The notes under the pieces were generated by a model. It was not told the DNA's origin, ran no database searches, and saw only the letters and a program-made list of their open reading frames with translations. Positions 47,404 through 60,561 of a stretch of DNA of 64,000 nucleotides are shown here, in pieces (position 1 is the stretch's first letter; each line of letters begins with the position of its first letter). The DNA comes from Cavenderia fasciculata (lineage: Eukaryota; Evosea; Eumycetozoa; Acytosteliales; Cavenderiaceae), in contig NW_004457735.1 of the NCBI RefSeq assembly GCF_000203815.1, positions 1,302,001 to 1,366,000 on the forward strand, given 5' to 3'. Position numbers and translations under genes: made by a program.

Positions 47404-48505
47404 ATGACAGAAAGATTAAACATTACGAGAAACAGAACATCAACCACAATACACAACCAAGGATCGACCCAAGCTTGTTGGGCTCATGCTATAGCATCAT
47501 GCATCAGAGCAGCACAAACCAATAAAATGGACTATGAAGATATTGTACAGCGACTGCTATTAGAAATGGGTTCTACTGAACCACAAAATTCTTTTGGAGT
47601 TTTGGAAACTAAGGCCGAGGAATATGGAGTTACCACAGAATACCTCCAATCAGCTGCTGATGTAGGTACTTTAATTCATTAAAACCATTGCTAGTTTTAT
47701 ATTTAGTTATATTTAATTATAATTAATTAATTATTAATAATAGGTACAAAACTCAATTGATGCTTCATATCGAAAAGAAAATGACGGCCCAACTGGCATT
47801 CTTCTAAAGATGACCTTGAGAAAGAGCCAGTGGAGTTATATTGGAGGTCAAAGTTTTAAAAAAAGGTCAAAAATCATATGGAGCGATTTATTATCCAATG
47901 CAGGCTCTGCTGGTCCTGGCAATCCAGACTTGGGCCATAGTTTGAGTGTTACAGGTTATGCCACCCAAGGGAGTAATTTTTATTTGGTTTGTAAGAGTTC
48001 CTGGGGTGGTACAAAAGAATTCTTATTGGATACCTCAACACTTTCCAACAAAGCAAGATACCTAGAGATCAAAAGCATACCCTCTCACAATAAGCTTGCA
48101 ACAACAGAATTATCCACATTTGATGTGGAAGCTCCATCTCTGCAGCCCCCATTCAGAACAGAGTACTCATCGTCCTTGCCTCCAAAATTAACAGAGGTCT
48201 CTTCTGTGGTGCTTGGATTCTCTATTTTGATTCATGTCTGTTGGATTATTTTATCTGGAGAATCTCATGTGCTTTTATCAATTCTCATTGTTGCAGCACT
48301 TATTTGCCTGGCGCTCCTCGCAAAAGAGATCAAGATACAATCGAAAGGGATCCAAAGAAGAATGTACGGTTTCTTACTGGATTATTTCGCAATGCTTCTA
48401 TGTTTAGTATTTTTCATATTCGATCTATACCAAGCAAGAGCTGCAGCCAATCCAAAACCTTCGAATCCTATAGCATATGGGAGAAAGTCAGACTATGCTG
48501 TTTGA
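47404..48505 (+). CDS. papain-like (C1) protein with C-terminal membrane segments, no propeptide
   Basis: Exons 47404-47661 and 47744-48505 give 339 residues. NQGSTQACWAHAIASC carries the oxyanion Gln (Q19) and nucleophile Cys (C25). The catalytic His is H151 in LGHSLSVTGY. The usual Asn motif KNSWG reads CKSSWGG, so Asn is Ser171. There is no signal peptide or inhibitor-type propeptide: the catalytic region starts at residue 1. After it come hydrophobic segments (VVLGFSILIHVCWIIL, VLLSILIVAALICLALLA, LLDYFAMLLCLVFFIF), so the fold is tethered to a membrane, probably facing the cytosol. With the His-Asn partner lost, activity may be reduced. C1-like pseudo-enzymes are an alternative. Confidence 0.8.
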
Positions 48506-48833
48506 AATGATTGCAAAACCAATAAACTATTATAATGGATGGAATTAAACAATATCTTTGAAAACAACACTCGAAATCGATCCCAAATGATTAAACATGT
48601 AATAATTTATCTTTATTGTAACCTTTCACCCCCATTTTCATTCTATTAATATTTGTTGTTATTTAATATATATAAATAATATTAAACTATATTTATCGTT
48701 GTTCTTTGAAACAGATTGTTCCCAATGATTTTCTTTTTTTTTTGTGAAGATCGACCAACAAATATTTTTAGAAAAAGGTATAGTTTAGTCCTTCATTCTA
48801 TCTCTATATCTCTATATATATATTATACATACA
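48506..48833. other. intergenic spacer
   Basis: AT-rich spacer with TATATATATA near 48813-48824 just before the next start codon. Nothing else seen. Confidence 0.5.
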
Positions 48834-51418
48834 ATGTCAACAGAGATATTTAGATTAATATCACCACTTTTGGATGATGTATCAAAGGAGAGATTGAATC
48901 AATTGATTGCATCATCATCAGTACATGATAAAGGTCAAGATGAAGAAGAGATAATATCAACAGCAGACGACAAAGATAGTAGCAACAACAACAATGCAGA
49001 AGATTTCTATAATACCATCTATGAATTATTGTCTGATGAAAAGGGAACCATCAGAAAATCATATGATGATATTCTATGGGAGTTTGTCAATGAACTCATC
49101 AGAGCTCTCGATTCATCATTGCCAAACTCTGCATTATCCTATGTTAATTGGCAACTTGAAATTACTAATAGTAAGATTTGTCAATCAATTTTAAAGGTAA
49201 ATATAGATATAGATAAATAAATAAATAAAGAGAGATATATACATGTTACTAATTAATCTTCAATTGTTTTGTTATGTAGATATTAAATTGGATATCATTA
49301 AATGCAAGTCCAAGAGAATTCTTATTGATCTTACAAGAGATGGAATCATCTTCATTCTTTAATATATCATTTTGTACAAGATTGATATTGATTGGTTTGG
49401 TTAAAGAGGCATTAAAGAGAATTGACAAGGAGAAGAGATTCAGTTTCCTCGAATCACTCTTACCAAACATCTTATCAACTTTAAACAATGATGTCATTGT
49501 TGAACAACAACAAAAATTACAACATGCAAAAGAAAAAAAGAAAGCAGTAGTAGACGAAGAAGATGATGAAGATGAAGATGATGACAAAGATGAAGACGAT
49601 GATGATGATGATGAAGAAGAAGAAGAAGACGATAGATCAGTAAAGATCATTGGACAAGGGGAAGAAGAACAACTACAACAGAAAAACACCGAATTTGATA
49701 CTAGATGGGAATATCCACTAGCTTGTATTATAGATTTTATTTCAACCTTTATTTCTGATCTTAATATTCAAGTATGTAGAAACTAAAATATAATATAATA
49801 TTATTGAAAATGTTTAATTAATTGTTTCTTTTTATTTATTTAGGTTCCAATTGAAAATAATAATAGTAATGATAAAATGACCGATGTAATTAAACAACAA
49901 CATTTATTCTTGAATGCTATATTCCAAATTATGGCACAAAGTTCAGTTATGAATACACCACAACCCTTAAACTATAAGGGTGTATCTCTCATCAATGTTA
50001 TTGGCGAGATGTTGATGGGATTGGGTGTGTCATGGAACTATGTCTTGACAACCGACCCTAGATTACGTGCTAAACAAAGAGACATTGAATTGGAAGATAT
50101 GTTTCTCGAACAAGGTTTGGAAGATGATGATTTGGTATCTGAAGGTGAAGAGGAAGATGACTCTTCGACGACGGTCATTAAAAAATCACAACCTGCACAA
50201 AAGACTAGTGCAGTCGACGAAGATGACGATGAAGATGATGATGACGAAGAAACAACATCATACGAAGTGATTTATGATTTAGATCTACCATACAGTGGTA
50301 TTGGATATTACTTTTACAGTCTTCTTCTCCGTCCATCAACTGTATCTACAACCTTTTTAACTGGTAGTACTGCTGGCGGTGACACTACTCCACAACAACA
50401 ACAACCACAACACTCACGTCTCCCATCACCTCTTTCACCCATGAGTATGCTCTTGTCCAACCTTCCCTACCTCACTTCACTTTTACAAGAATCCACCAAC
50501 TACAAATCTGGATTCAAGGCAATTCAAATCATTTCTTTCCTTCAAAAGCGTATCAAACCATCTTCCATCTCTGTACCATTAGATTATCTTGTGTCGAGTA
50601 ATGCAAGTAAGGAGTCATCATCATCATCATTTGCAACATGGATGGTAGATGAATCACCAGTGATGGTTGAACCAGCATTTCACTTTTTACAACTAGTTCA
50701 ATGCACGATTGCATTTATGGTACGTTGTCCAGTTGAAAAGATGCGATCGTTTGCATTCCAAACATTGTCGCAGTTTGTCAATGTGTTGGATGCACCAACT
50801 CGATTCAACTTGATGTCGCACTTGATACAAACCTGTGCATTCCCTTCGTTTACAGGGTTACTCGTTCACTTGCTCAAATCACAGATTGATAATGCTTGGG
50901 GTGGCAACACGACCAATTCCATCACCAACAATGCCAGTCAAAGCAGTAGCCACATTACCGATGATGACAAGGCATACTTTTTGTCGCCCAAGGTGTTGGA
51001 CATCCTCTCTATCCCACTCAACCTCTCTACTTGCTCCAACGGTACTGCCATACTCGAACGTATGGATGCACTCATGAATGCACTCAATCTCTACCGTTAC
51101 CTATTGATCCGTGACCAAAAGGATCAAAAGACAGGTGTATGGGCTAGATCAAAGATCATTGGCATCAGAGACCAAGTACTCGATCCTCTTGTCTCCACCC
51201 TCGAGAATCTCAAGACACAATACCGTGACAGTGCCAACGGAGACCAAGAATCCCTCAGAAAAGCTCTCAAACAAATTAGTAAACTCGGTGTCGATAAAAT
51301 GAGTAATCAGGACATTCAACAAGCTTCTCAAATGGTCATCAATCAAATTGATATGGTCATTGATATTGTTCAAAGAATTAAAGAATTACAAAAAACTTTA
51401 GATAAAGATGATAATTAA
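48834..51418 (+). CDS. glmn: glomulin/ALF4-like protein
   Basis: Exons 48834-49196, 49280-49771 and 49844-51418, all phase 0, give 809 residues. The protein is built of HEAT/ARM-like helices (ILNWISLNASPREFLLILQE, SGFKAIQIISFLQKRIKPSS) with two acidic low-complexity inserts (nt 49560-49635 and 50140-50250). The C-terminal part, PTRFNLMSHLIQTCAFPSFT then LLVHLLKSQIDNAW, has the pattern of the glomulin/ALF4 (YAP-binding) family. In animals glomulin binds the RING of RBX1 and restrains cullin-RING ligases. The last helices (MVINQIDMVIDIVQRIKELQ) are coiled-coil-like. The family call is by motif resemblance only. Confidence 0.65.
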
Positions 51419-51733
51419 CAAAAAAACAACAACAAAACAAAGAAAAACAAACCAATCAAACAAACCCGAGAGATAGATAGAAAGATGGAAATAATAATCA
51501 ATAATAATAAATAATAAATAATAAATCAAATACATGTATTTTTAACGAATAATCCAAAGTACTACTGTCCATGGGAACAGGAAAATTTTTGAAAAATAAA
51601 GATTTTTTGATGAGCTTGATGTTTGATTGAATTTTGAGGTCGGATACAAACCATCAAAATTTAATTAAAAGTTTTAGTTGTAGTTTAAAGAAAGAAAGAA
51701 AAGAGATATTAATATAGATATAGAGGTAGGAGA
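51419..51733. other. short intergenic spacer between glmn-like and WASH genes
   Basis: AT-rich, with AAT repeats (51490-51530) and GAAA repeats (51688-51700). No gene seen. Confidence 0.5.
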
Positions 51734-53232
51734 ATGTCAGCACAAATCTACCAAGTACCAGTAGTTTGTAATGGATTAAGAGAACCAGAATCGATTGCAC
51801 AAATTGTAGATGCATTAGATAAATTAGACAAGGTGTTTAACGATGTCTATACAACCATCAACAGTAGAATACAAAGAGAAAGAGGTAGAATGGAGAGTGT
51901 AACGGGTCGTCTAAACAACGTACAATACCGTGTCAATCAAGTGGTTGGTAGTAAGAGTGCAATCACTGTATTCAGCTCTGCCAGATACCCAACTGAAAAG
52001 AAATGGCCCGATTACTCTCCATTACATGCTGATAAATCAAAAGCACCATTTAAACCATCACATTATCATTTACATGGCATTCCATTTGTAACTATCAAAT
52101 ATATATATATATATATATACATATGATATTTCTTTTTTAACTTACTTATATAAATTATTTATTACCTTTTACCTTTTTGTAGAAAAGAAATGATGATAAT
52201 TATTTAGAGGTAAATGATTTGGTATTTATTGAAAAGAGTATTGATTCGGCTGGAAGAGAGATTTTGGCGACTGAAGGATTGGGACATTTGCCAGGACACA
52301 TTCCAAGTGTCTCTAATCTATTGTTGTTTAATACACAAGAGAACCCGTACAAGAAATACACCAATACATTGGATAATCTACAAGGTGTGCAATCTGATGC
52401 TGTGCCACAAGTGCGTACCGACTCTAAAAAGAAAAAGTTGCAAGCTGCTCCAGTCACTGTCGAGAAGGGAGACGTTTTGCCTGCTATGGAAGGTACCAAT
52501 GTTAATTACAAGACGGTTATTAATCCCGCTGAACTTCCTACATATGATTTCCCAAGTGCACTTCCTCTAAGAGGTGTAGCTGAGAATATTGGTTGGGTAG
52601 TTGACAATTTATCAACTATTGCCCCCTCCAATCAAGTTAGTGCAGCTCTCCCTATTTTTGATGGTCAACAACCAAGTGCTGATAATTATACTGAACCAGT
52701 TGCAGCAACACAATCTGTTGCAGTACAACAACCACAACAACCAACACAACAGATTGCACAACAATCACAACAACAGAGTAATATGGGAATGGGTATGATG
52801 GCACCTCAACAACCTGTTACCACAAACCAACAGCCACCTATTTACACCAATCATACTACCACACCAATACAACCCAATATACCAACATCTATACCAGCCA
52901 CACTTGTTCATGGTGGTGACGATGATGACGACGATGACAATGACGAGCAAACTTCAAATGGATCACCCATTGGAAATCTTTTAGCCGATATTAGAAAAGG
53001 TCACAAAAACAGACTCAAAAAGGTAGAGGTCAAGGGTGGTGGTGACGATGATGAAGATCAAGATGAAGATGACAAACCTCCTCCAAAAAAGGGTGGAGGT
53101 GATGTAATGTCTGATCTCTTCTTGGCACTTTCTCGTCGTCGTTCCAGTATTGCTGCAACCAAAAAGAAAGGAAAAAAACAAGTATCTGATAGTGAAGGTT
53201 CAGATGATGATAATGAAGATTGGAAGGTCTAA
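51734..53232 (+). CDS. washc1: WASH complex subunit 1
   Basis: Exons 51734-52087 and 52183-53232, phase 0, give 467 residues. The N-terminal WASH homology domain (IYQVPVVCNGLREPESIAQI, FSSARYPTEKKWPDY) continues over the intron into DDNYLEVNDLVFIEKSID. A Gln/Pro/Thr-rich linker follows. The VCA end is clear: an actin-binding WH2-like segment (IGNLLADIRKGHKNRLKKVE), the C segment (VMSDLFLALSRRRSSIAA) and an acidic tail ending DNEDWKV with the Trp needed for Arp2/3. WASH activates Arp2/3 on endosomes; in Dictyostelium it drives V-ATPase retrieval from late endosomes. Confidence 0.93.
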
Positions 53233-53397
53233 AAAAAAAAAAGAAAGGATAAAGAGATAGAGAGAGAAAGAATATATGTATAGTTTTGTTATTATTTTTG
53301 TGTGTATTTATATGTATTTAATATATTTTTTAAAAATAAATCAAATAAAAGAACCAATGATCAATTGATGGAAAAGATAATATATTATTATTATCTC

Positions 53398-53432
<35 letters not shown>

Positions 53433-53482
53433 TTAGATAAGTAATGGTATGGTGGTCGTAGTAATTATATATATTTGTTTGA

Positions 53483-54889
53483 TTACCTGGCTGATTGGAA
53501 AGCACCAACAAAATAACCAAGTTGTAATTTTTCAGATGCACCAAATGACAGATTATACTCAATCTCTGCCAACTCTTTAGATATCGATGTAATAGCTCTT
53601 TCATCCATATTCCTTGCTTTATGAATCAATACACTAACATCTTTAATAATATCAACTAGTGAAAATCCTTTTTCTTTTTTCATATTTGATAAATCTAAAT
53701 AAATAATAATAAAAATTAATAATCTTATTCTATCCTATTCTATCCTATGAAATAATAATAATAATAATAATAATAATTATTGTTTTCATAAATACTTTTA
53801 TAAGCTTCATCAAAATCTTCACCAATACACCATTGTAGAATTTGAACAGTTTCTCTTTTAGATGGTACACCCGCACATCTGTAGATATCGGCATCTGTTA
53901 TTTGTACACCATCATCACTAGACATGGAAACTGATTGTAAAAGATTTAAACTCTTTCTCATATCACCTTCTGCAAGTAATTCGATCGATGTAATTGCTTC
54001 ATCTGAAATATTCATTCTAAACATAACATTGGAATGGATGGGCGGGCAGTCAGTATGAGTTTGGAATATATTAATTGGGAGTTTGTCTGTCATAATTATA
54101 TCATACTTTTCTTGTTCAACGATTTCTTTAATTCTCTTGATTGATTGTGGTTTACCCAATCTACCAAATCTAAATCTAGTACATCTAGATTGAAGAGCAG
54201 GAATCAATTTACCAACATAATTACAAATCATACAGAATCTAGTTGTTTTGGTGTAGGTTTCAATGACTCTTCTGAGCGCAGTTTGAGCTGCATTGGTCAT
54301 TGAATCTGCTTCATCCAATATAATTAATTTAAATTGATTGGTACTGCAAAGTAAAGCAAATAGCAAAGTAGTTAGTTAGGGTTAGATATCATCGAGTATC
54401 ATTATTATCATAATCATCAATCATACTTGAATATACCCATTGAACCAGCAAATGATTTGATTTGTTCACGAACTACATCGATACCACGATCATCGGATGC
54501 ATTCAATTCCAATACCATTCTTGAATAGTTATCTCCATATAATTTTCTAGCTACTGCTTGAATGGTCGATGTCTTACCAGTGCCTGGTGGTCCATAGAAC
54601 AATAAATGAGGTAATGAATTCTTATCGATTAGTTTTGTAACTAAATAATATTTAGATTGCATGTTTGTTAGTTGATACAGTATTTGATGTAGGTGTATTG
54701 AGACATAACATATGTAACATCAACATAGTTCATAAACCTCAATCATCATGACATACTCGTATCTATAATATCTTCATGAGAGATTAACTCTTTTAAACTC
54801 TTTGGTCTATACTTTTCAACCCATGGTAAACTATCATGTATTCTCTGTTCTTTTGTTTGTTTTCTTAAGTATTCTTCATCCATATCCAT
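53483..54889 (-). CDS. rfc5: replication factor C small subunit (RFC5 type)
   Basis: Minus-strand exons 54889-54757, 54640-54427, 54343-53796 and 53694-53483 join in frame (phases 1, 2, 1) to 368 residues. [20 protein letters not shown] opens the AAA+ module. Walker A is [12 protein letters not shown], Walker B ILDEAD, and the SRC motif is [10 protein letters not shown]. The C-terminal collar is [20 protein letters not shown]. The order of these, with [14 protein letters not shown], matches human RFC5 (yeast Rfc3), part of the clamp loader that opens PCNA on DNA. The third donor is GTATTT, before an ATT repeat. The alignment [13 protein letters not shown] supports that join. Confidence 0.93.
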
Positions 54890-55075
54890 ATTGTATTGTG
54901 TCTATTCTCTTTTTCTATCTATCTTTTAATCAAAACAAATAAATACAAATATATAATACTAAACTAAAAAAAAAGAGAGGGAAGCTAATAATTTTCAAAT
55001 TGTTGATGTTCATTTCTCAATTTATATGTGTATTATACAATTAATTAAGAATTATAATATTAAAGAAGGATTACG

Positions 55076-57272
55076 ATGATACGATCAATCATTCAATACA
55101 TTAATAGAATAGATATAGATAGTCACAAGAAAACACTATTACTAGTGTTGATAGTGTACAGATGTATAGATGCATTGCTTGTAAATACATTCTTTGATCC
55201 AGACGAGTATTGGCAGAGTCTAGAAGTTGCACATTACTCTGTCTTTGGATACGGTTATCTTACATGGGAATGGAAGGAAATGATTAGAAGTTATCTACAT
55301 CCAATGATGTTCTCTGCACTCTTTCATCTATTAAAATATCTAAACATTGATTCTACATGGCTTGTTGTATGTTAATGAATGAATGATACAATACATATAT
55401 ATATATATATGTTGTTTTGGATACTCATTCTCTTTCTTTCTCTTCTTTTAGATTATGGCACCAAAGTTATTACAAGGTGTTGCAGCTGCAATTGGTGACT
55501 TTTATCTTTACCTTTTATCTAAATCATTGTTTGGAAAGGATACTGCTAAATGGGCTGTAAGTAATCAATCAATCAACCAACATACCATTGTATTAAAAAT
55601 TTAATTTAATATTTAAATGTATTAAATCTTCTAAACTATATAGTTAACATGTCAATTAATATCATGGTATATGTTTGTTTGTATAGTTAGAACCTATTCA
55701 AATTCAATTGAAACTATATTATTTGTTATTTCTTTATATTATTTCCCATTACCTTTGAAACAACAGTATGTTTACATAAACATAACATACACGATATACA
55801 AACACATCTTAACCAACTATTATTATTATTACTATTTTAGACCAAGTGAAAAGAATTACAAGATATGGAATAATATTCAAATATCGGTAGTTTTAACTAC
55901 ATTTGCATTTGTTATTCGTCCAACAACTTGTATCATGTGGTTGTATCTTGTTCCATTATACATTGTCAAAAATGTTAGATCAGTCAAATCATTGTTTAAA
56001 TTTATCATTGTAGACTGCTTTATACCCTTTGCACTGGCATTTGGTATCTCTATTGCCATTGATTACATCTACTATGGCCAAATAACCATCGTTGCATACA
56101 ACTTTTTATATTTTAACGTTGTAAAGAATATTTCCTCATTTTATGGAACTCATCCATTCCATTGGTTCTTTACTCAAGGGTAAGAAGAGAGAAAGAGAGA
56201 GAAACTAAAAGATGAAGGTATTAATTAATTGATTTATTTATTTAATTAATTTTAGATTCCCAACAATAGCATATACGACGCTACCAATATTTATTCTATC
56301 ATATTATCAATTATACAAAAAGGGTGATACACAAAGACTACATCTTGCCAATGTAGCATGGTTTACCATTTTCTTTTACAGTTTACTTGCACACAAAGAA
56401 TTTAGATTCATCATGCCAATCTTACCAATTGTTATGATTTACGCTGGTCATTTTATTTCATCTCTACTAAATATAACACAATCAACTAAAAAGGAATCAA
56501 AGTCAACTAAAGATGATCATCCATCTACTTCTGCGTCTCAATCAACACCTACAACTAAACCAATTTATATTACATTAATTGGAATATTATTATTATTAAA
56601 TATTCCAATGATTGTATTCTTTACAACGTTTCATCAACGTAGTCCAATCGATATTATGCATTATATCAATAGTGACATTTCTCCATTGTATCCAGCCAAT
56701 GGAAATGCCAATGTATCGGTACATCTCCTCATGTCCTGTCATGCCACACCCTTCCAAAGCTATGTCCACAATCCAAGAGTGAATCTAAAGATGTTGGAAT
56801 GTCCACCACCTATCCATCAACTACACGACGATCACCAGACACAGACACAAACCCAAACACAATCAGTATTATACCAAACTGAAAAGGATATCTTTTATGC
56901 AGACCCACGTAAATATCTTACCACGAGATACAATCTTACGCCACCAAAACTATCCAAATTCCAAAAGCCAAACGATCGTCAAACGACTACTACTGACAAC
57001 AATAACAACAAGGTCATTATAATGGAGATTCCAGATTACTTTATCATCAACGATGACTTGGTTGATCAGTTTTTGAATACAACTGCCATTTCAAAATATT
57101 ATAAACAGGTATGTACATATATACATATAAATATCTATATATGATGTTACGACGTTGTGATTGATCAAGTGCCGTTAGACTAATCTCTTCTCTATCTCTA
57201 TCCATTAAGGTTCACCAATTCAAACGATTACTTGATATTACCTCTTCGACGGTTTTCCAAAAATCAACTTAA
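55076..57272 (+). CDS. pigB: GPI mannosyltransferase 3 (PIGB)
   Basis: Exons 55076-55366, 55452-55556, 55644-55765, 55841-56179, 56256-57108 and 57210-57272 give 590 residues. The first lumenal loop has DPDEYWQSLEVAHYSVFGYG with the catalytic acidic pair of GT22/ALG9-family enzymes. TWEWKEMIRSYLHP and the conserved HKEFRFIMPILPI are family hallmarks. About ten hydrophobic segments fit a multi-pass ER protein. PIGB adds the third mannose to the GPI anchor from dolichol-P-mannose. A lumenal stretch near the end has a short Gln/Thr run (QTQTQTQTQ). PIGB is preferred over the related PIGZ and ALG9 by the loop sequence, but not proved. Confidence 0.88.
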
Positions 57273-57692
57273 CACAAACAAATAAAAAATCAGAGTGTGC
57301 TTTGGTCGCTCTGACCCCAAAAACAAATATTTGTTTTGTTTTTTTTTTTTTTTCAACGTGCTTTATAAACACACTCGTTGACCCAAACTTTTATTAATTA
57401 ATAATTTTTTTCTACAACTATTAAATTTCGAAAAGAATAACATAGAGAGAGAAAGAAACTAGATATCAATATACACATACATACACATACATATAGCATT
57501 ATATTTATATAATTACCTCAAAACATTAATATACAGTTAATCATATAGTATATATAATATATAGAAACAAACTGTTGTAATAACAACTAAATAAATCACA
57601 CCCCCAACAAACAACAAACATATATAAATCAAACAACAATACATACATACATACATACAACCTTTTTTAAATTCATATATATAAATTAAATA
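57273..57692. other. akirin upstream region with palindromes
   Basis: An 18-base perfect palindrome (57320-57337) and a CAACG...CGTTG arrangement around TTTATAAA (57354-57380) flank a T-run (57338-57353). ATAC repeats follow at 57471-57490 and 57639-57660. Probably the akirin promoter and leader. Confidence 0.5.
57320..57337. repeat. perfect 18-base palindrome in akirin promoter
   Basis: AAAACAAATATTTGTTTT is its own complement. A very similar motif, AAAACAAGTATTTGTT, occurs at about 32208-32223 upstream of pfdn6. The two may be copies of one regulatory site. Confidence 0.55.
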
Positions 57693-58445
57693 ATGTTAAA
57701 GTTAATGACCAATAATAAGAGAGGACATGATACCATGTCAATGGATACTTCGCCCATCACACCTCCATGTACTCCATTTGATTTCTCTCAACAACAATTA
57801 CAACAACAACAATTAGAACAACAACATCAACACCAACAACAACAATACCAACAACATCAACAAGAGCAATTTAATCGCTCTATGATATTTTCATCACTAA
57901 ACAATCAACAACAACAACAACAAAATATCAATAGTAATAATAATGATGCCCATAGAATTAAAAGAGTTAGACAACAAACACAAACATTTGCTCGTAAAGA
58001 CTATGATTATTTTAACAAGGCAGAGAGTCCAATCAACTCTGTCGTAACCAACCTCTTGTCAAAAGAGATGGAAAAGAAGGAAAAGAAAGATAGCAACGAT
58101 ATGTTTAAATTCAATGGAGGTCAAAATGATCATTTGTTAAAGATGGATAGTAGTTTTGTTCCACAACAACAACAACAACAACAACAAAAGAATAATAGTT
58201 TTAGTCTGGGTGGTGAATCATCCTCATCATCATCGTCGTCTGGCGGCGACAAGAAAATATTTTCATTGGAAGAGGTTAGAGTATTGATCAAAAAGGCATT
58301 GGAAGAACACGAGGCAAAGCTCAGACAAGAATATGAAACCATTTTACAAGATAAGATGCACGAACAATTCCAATGTTTCACTAGATACAACGAAGATTAT
58401 CTTTCAAAGCAATTGCGTGAAAGTGATTTTAGTTACATGTCTTAA
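57693..58445 (+). CDS. akirin homologue
   Basis: A single exon of 250 residues. The C-terminal ~63 residues are the akirin helix-rich domain: IFSLEEVRVLIKKALEEHEA, YETILQDKMHEQFQCFTRYN, ending SDFSYMS. This matches animal akirins, which end in SYVS. An N-terminal basic patch (NNKRGHD) and an internal one (RIKRVRQQ) could be nuclear signals. The middle has Gln-rich runs (CAA repeats at nt 57795-57925 and 58160-58190) not found in animal akirins. Akirins are small nuclear adaptors linking transcription factors with chromatin remodellers, and they help import proteasomes into nuclei. The gene looks intact. Confidence 0.85.
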   Translation: MLKLMTNNKRGHDTMSMDTSPITPPCTPFDFSQQQLQQQQLEQQHQHQQQQYQQHQQEQFNRSMIFSSLNNQQQQQQNINSNNNDAHRIKRVRQQTQTFARKDYDYFNKAESPINSVVTNLLSKEMEKKEKKDSNDMFKFNGGQNDHLLKMDSSFVPQQQQQQQQKNNSFSLGGESSSSSSSSGGDKKIFSLEEVRVLIKKALEEHEAKLRQEYETILQDKMHEQFQCFTRYNEDYLSKQLRESDFSYMS

Positions 58446-59197
58446 TTTTATTTATTTATTAAATTTATTGGCAAAATCATCACTAAAAATAATCAAAAAA
58501 GAAGAACAAGAAATAGCCAATCAATCCATAAATTTAAAGAATATGTCATTCTAGATACCCTCCCCTACTCCCCAATCAACCAATCAAACTAAACCAAACC
58601 CTCCCCATCGTAAATAATAATCAAAATATTTTCCAACCAACAACATGTTAATATAGTATATAAATAATAATAATAATCCAATACATAAATCAAATCACCC
58701 GATCTCTGTGCAGAATAAATAATAGTAATAATTAAATAATAATAATCATTAAAAATAATAATAATAATCAATATACAACAAACATACCAACCAGATCCAA
58801 CAAGCCAGCCAGCCAACCAACCATATAACCAATTTTTTTGTAAACCTAAGATCCACTATTCTTAGTTCCCCCCAATATCATAGAATAAACTACCTCCCCC
58901 AAATACCATCATCGTGTACACAACATATACACCTAAATCTCACCTCTAAAATATATGATATATATGATATTCAAGATACCTATAATTATTATAGAGTACA
59001 TACATCAGTTTTTTGAGTTGATTTTTTTTTTATTTTTTTTTTTATTTTTTTGATAGACTTTTGTTCAATGAATGCACATGAAACCAAATGTTTGTCTATT
59101 TTAGTTTAGTTTCAACAACAAGTCAGAGACACTGAGAGCAAGCATAGAGATATTTCAACTTCACAATAATCTATAACGATTAAAAGAACAAGAAGAG
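58446..59197. other. intergenic spacer, AT- and C-rich patches
   Basis: The 3' flank of akirin with AAT repeats (58640-58770) and C-rich patches (58556-58610 and 58860-58910). T-runs lie at 59024-59050, before the next gene. No coding signal seen. Confidence 0.5.
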
Positions 59198-60530
59198 ATG
59201 ATTGGTGGTGGTAATAGCAGATATTCACCTTCAACGTCTAATTCAGGTGCATTGTATAACAACAATAACAATAATAACAATAACAATGGGAACAATAGTA
59301 GTAATAATACCAACAACAATAATGGAGGAATAAATTATAACTACTATATAATGTTATCATTAAACTTTGATTTGGATGATCAAGTGAGCGAGCTTGAATG
59401 GATTGTTATAGATGTAGATAAACAATTTGCAATTGAAAAGAGAAATCTATTTGTCTATGATGATAATTCAAATAGTTCACATCATGGTATTCATGATAGA
59501 AACTCATTATCAAATACTTTAAATGTTGTAAGTAGTAAAATAATAATAAGATCATATTATGCATCAACTGATCTGCATTGAATCCATTAGATTGATTGAC
59601 TAATCTCTTCTCTCTCCTATATATATATCAAGTTTAACAACTATGTGTTTTCTACATTTATTATGAATCAAAAATCATTTTGTATTGTATCTGTTAGACC
59701 TAATTATATGGTTACTTTGATGTAAGTCGAAAAACAACAAAGAAGAAGAAGAAAAAGAAATAACCGAAACCCTTATTAACAATATTTTTTGATGAATTAG
59801 AAATGAAGCATTAATGAAAGGGATTAAACCATTAAGATACTTTTATAATTATATCAATTTATGTGAGGATCTCGGTCTTTACTATGGTATCAATGGATCA
59901 CTTGAAAGTTTTGGTAAATGTAAGATTATAAATAGTTCAACAACAACAACAACAACAACAACTATCCTTTTTTGATATCTAAATCATTTCATTTTATTAT
60001 TATTTAATTATTTGTAGCATTGGATATTAATACAACAATGGAACAAGAATTACCATTGGCATCACAGATTGTGTTGAGACTATTAAAACAAGGACATTAT
60101 TTTACACCGGTCGATAGTTTTTCGACGAGTAATAATGGTGTACCAGTAGCATCAGCAACCGCAGCAGGGATGCAAGGCCAGTATCATATTCCTCCTAATA
60201 CCTTTTCCATGGGCGATTACTCTCAGATGTTTGGGTCTTCGGCATCGGCCACTACAGCCGCGGCTGGAGGCAATATGATGGGGGGTATGGGAATGGGGGC
60301 AATGTTTGGTCCTACCTCTAGCAACGGCAGCAGTGGTAGTAGCGGTACTATGGGCTCGATTCGTTCATTTGGGTTGGGGAATGATTTTGGAGGTGGTTCC
60401 ACCTCTGGGTTATCAGCAGCCGGGAACAACAACAACTTGGGAATGAGCGGTGGTGTCAACAACAACAACAACATGGGTGTTATGGGTCATATGACCATGG
60501 GTGGTATGGGTGGACACAATTTCAACACTT

Positions 60531-60561
<31 letters not shown>

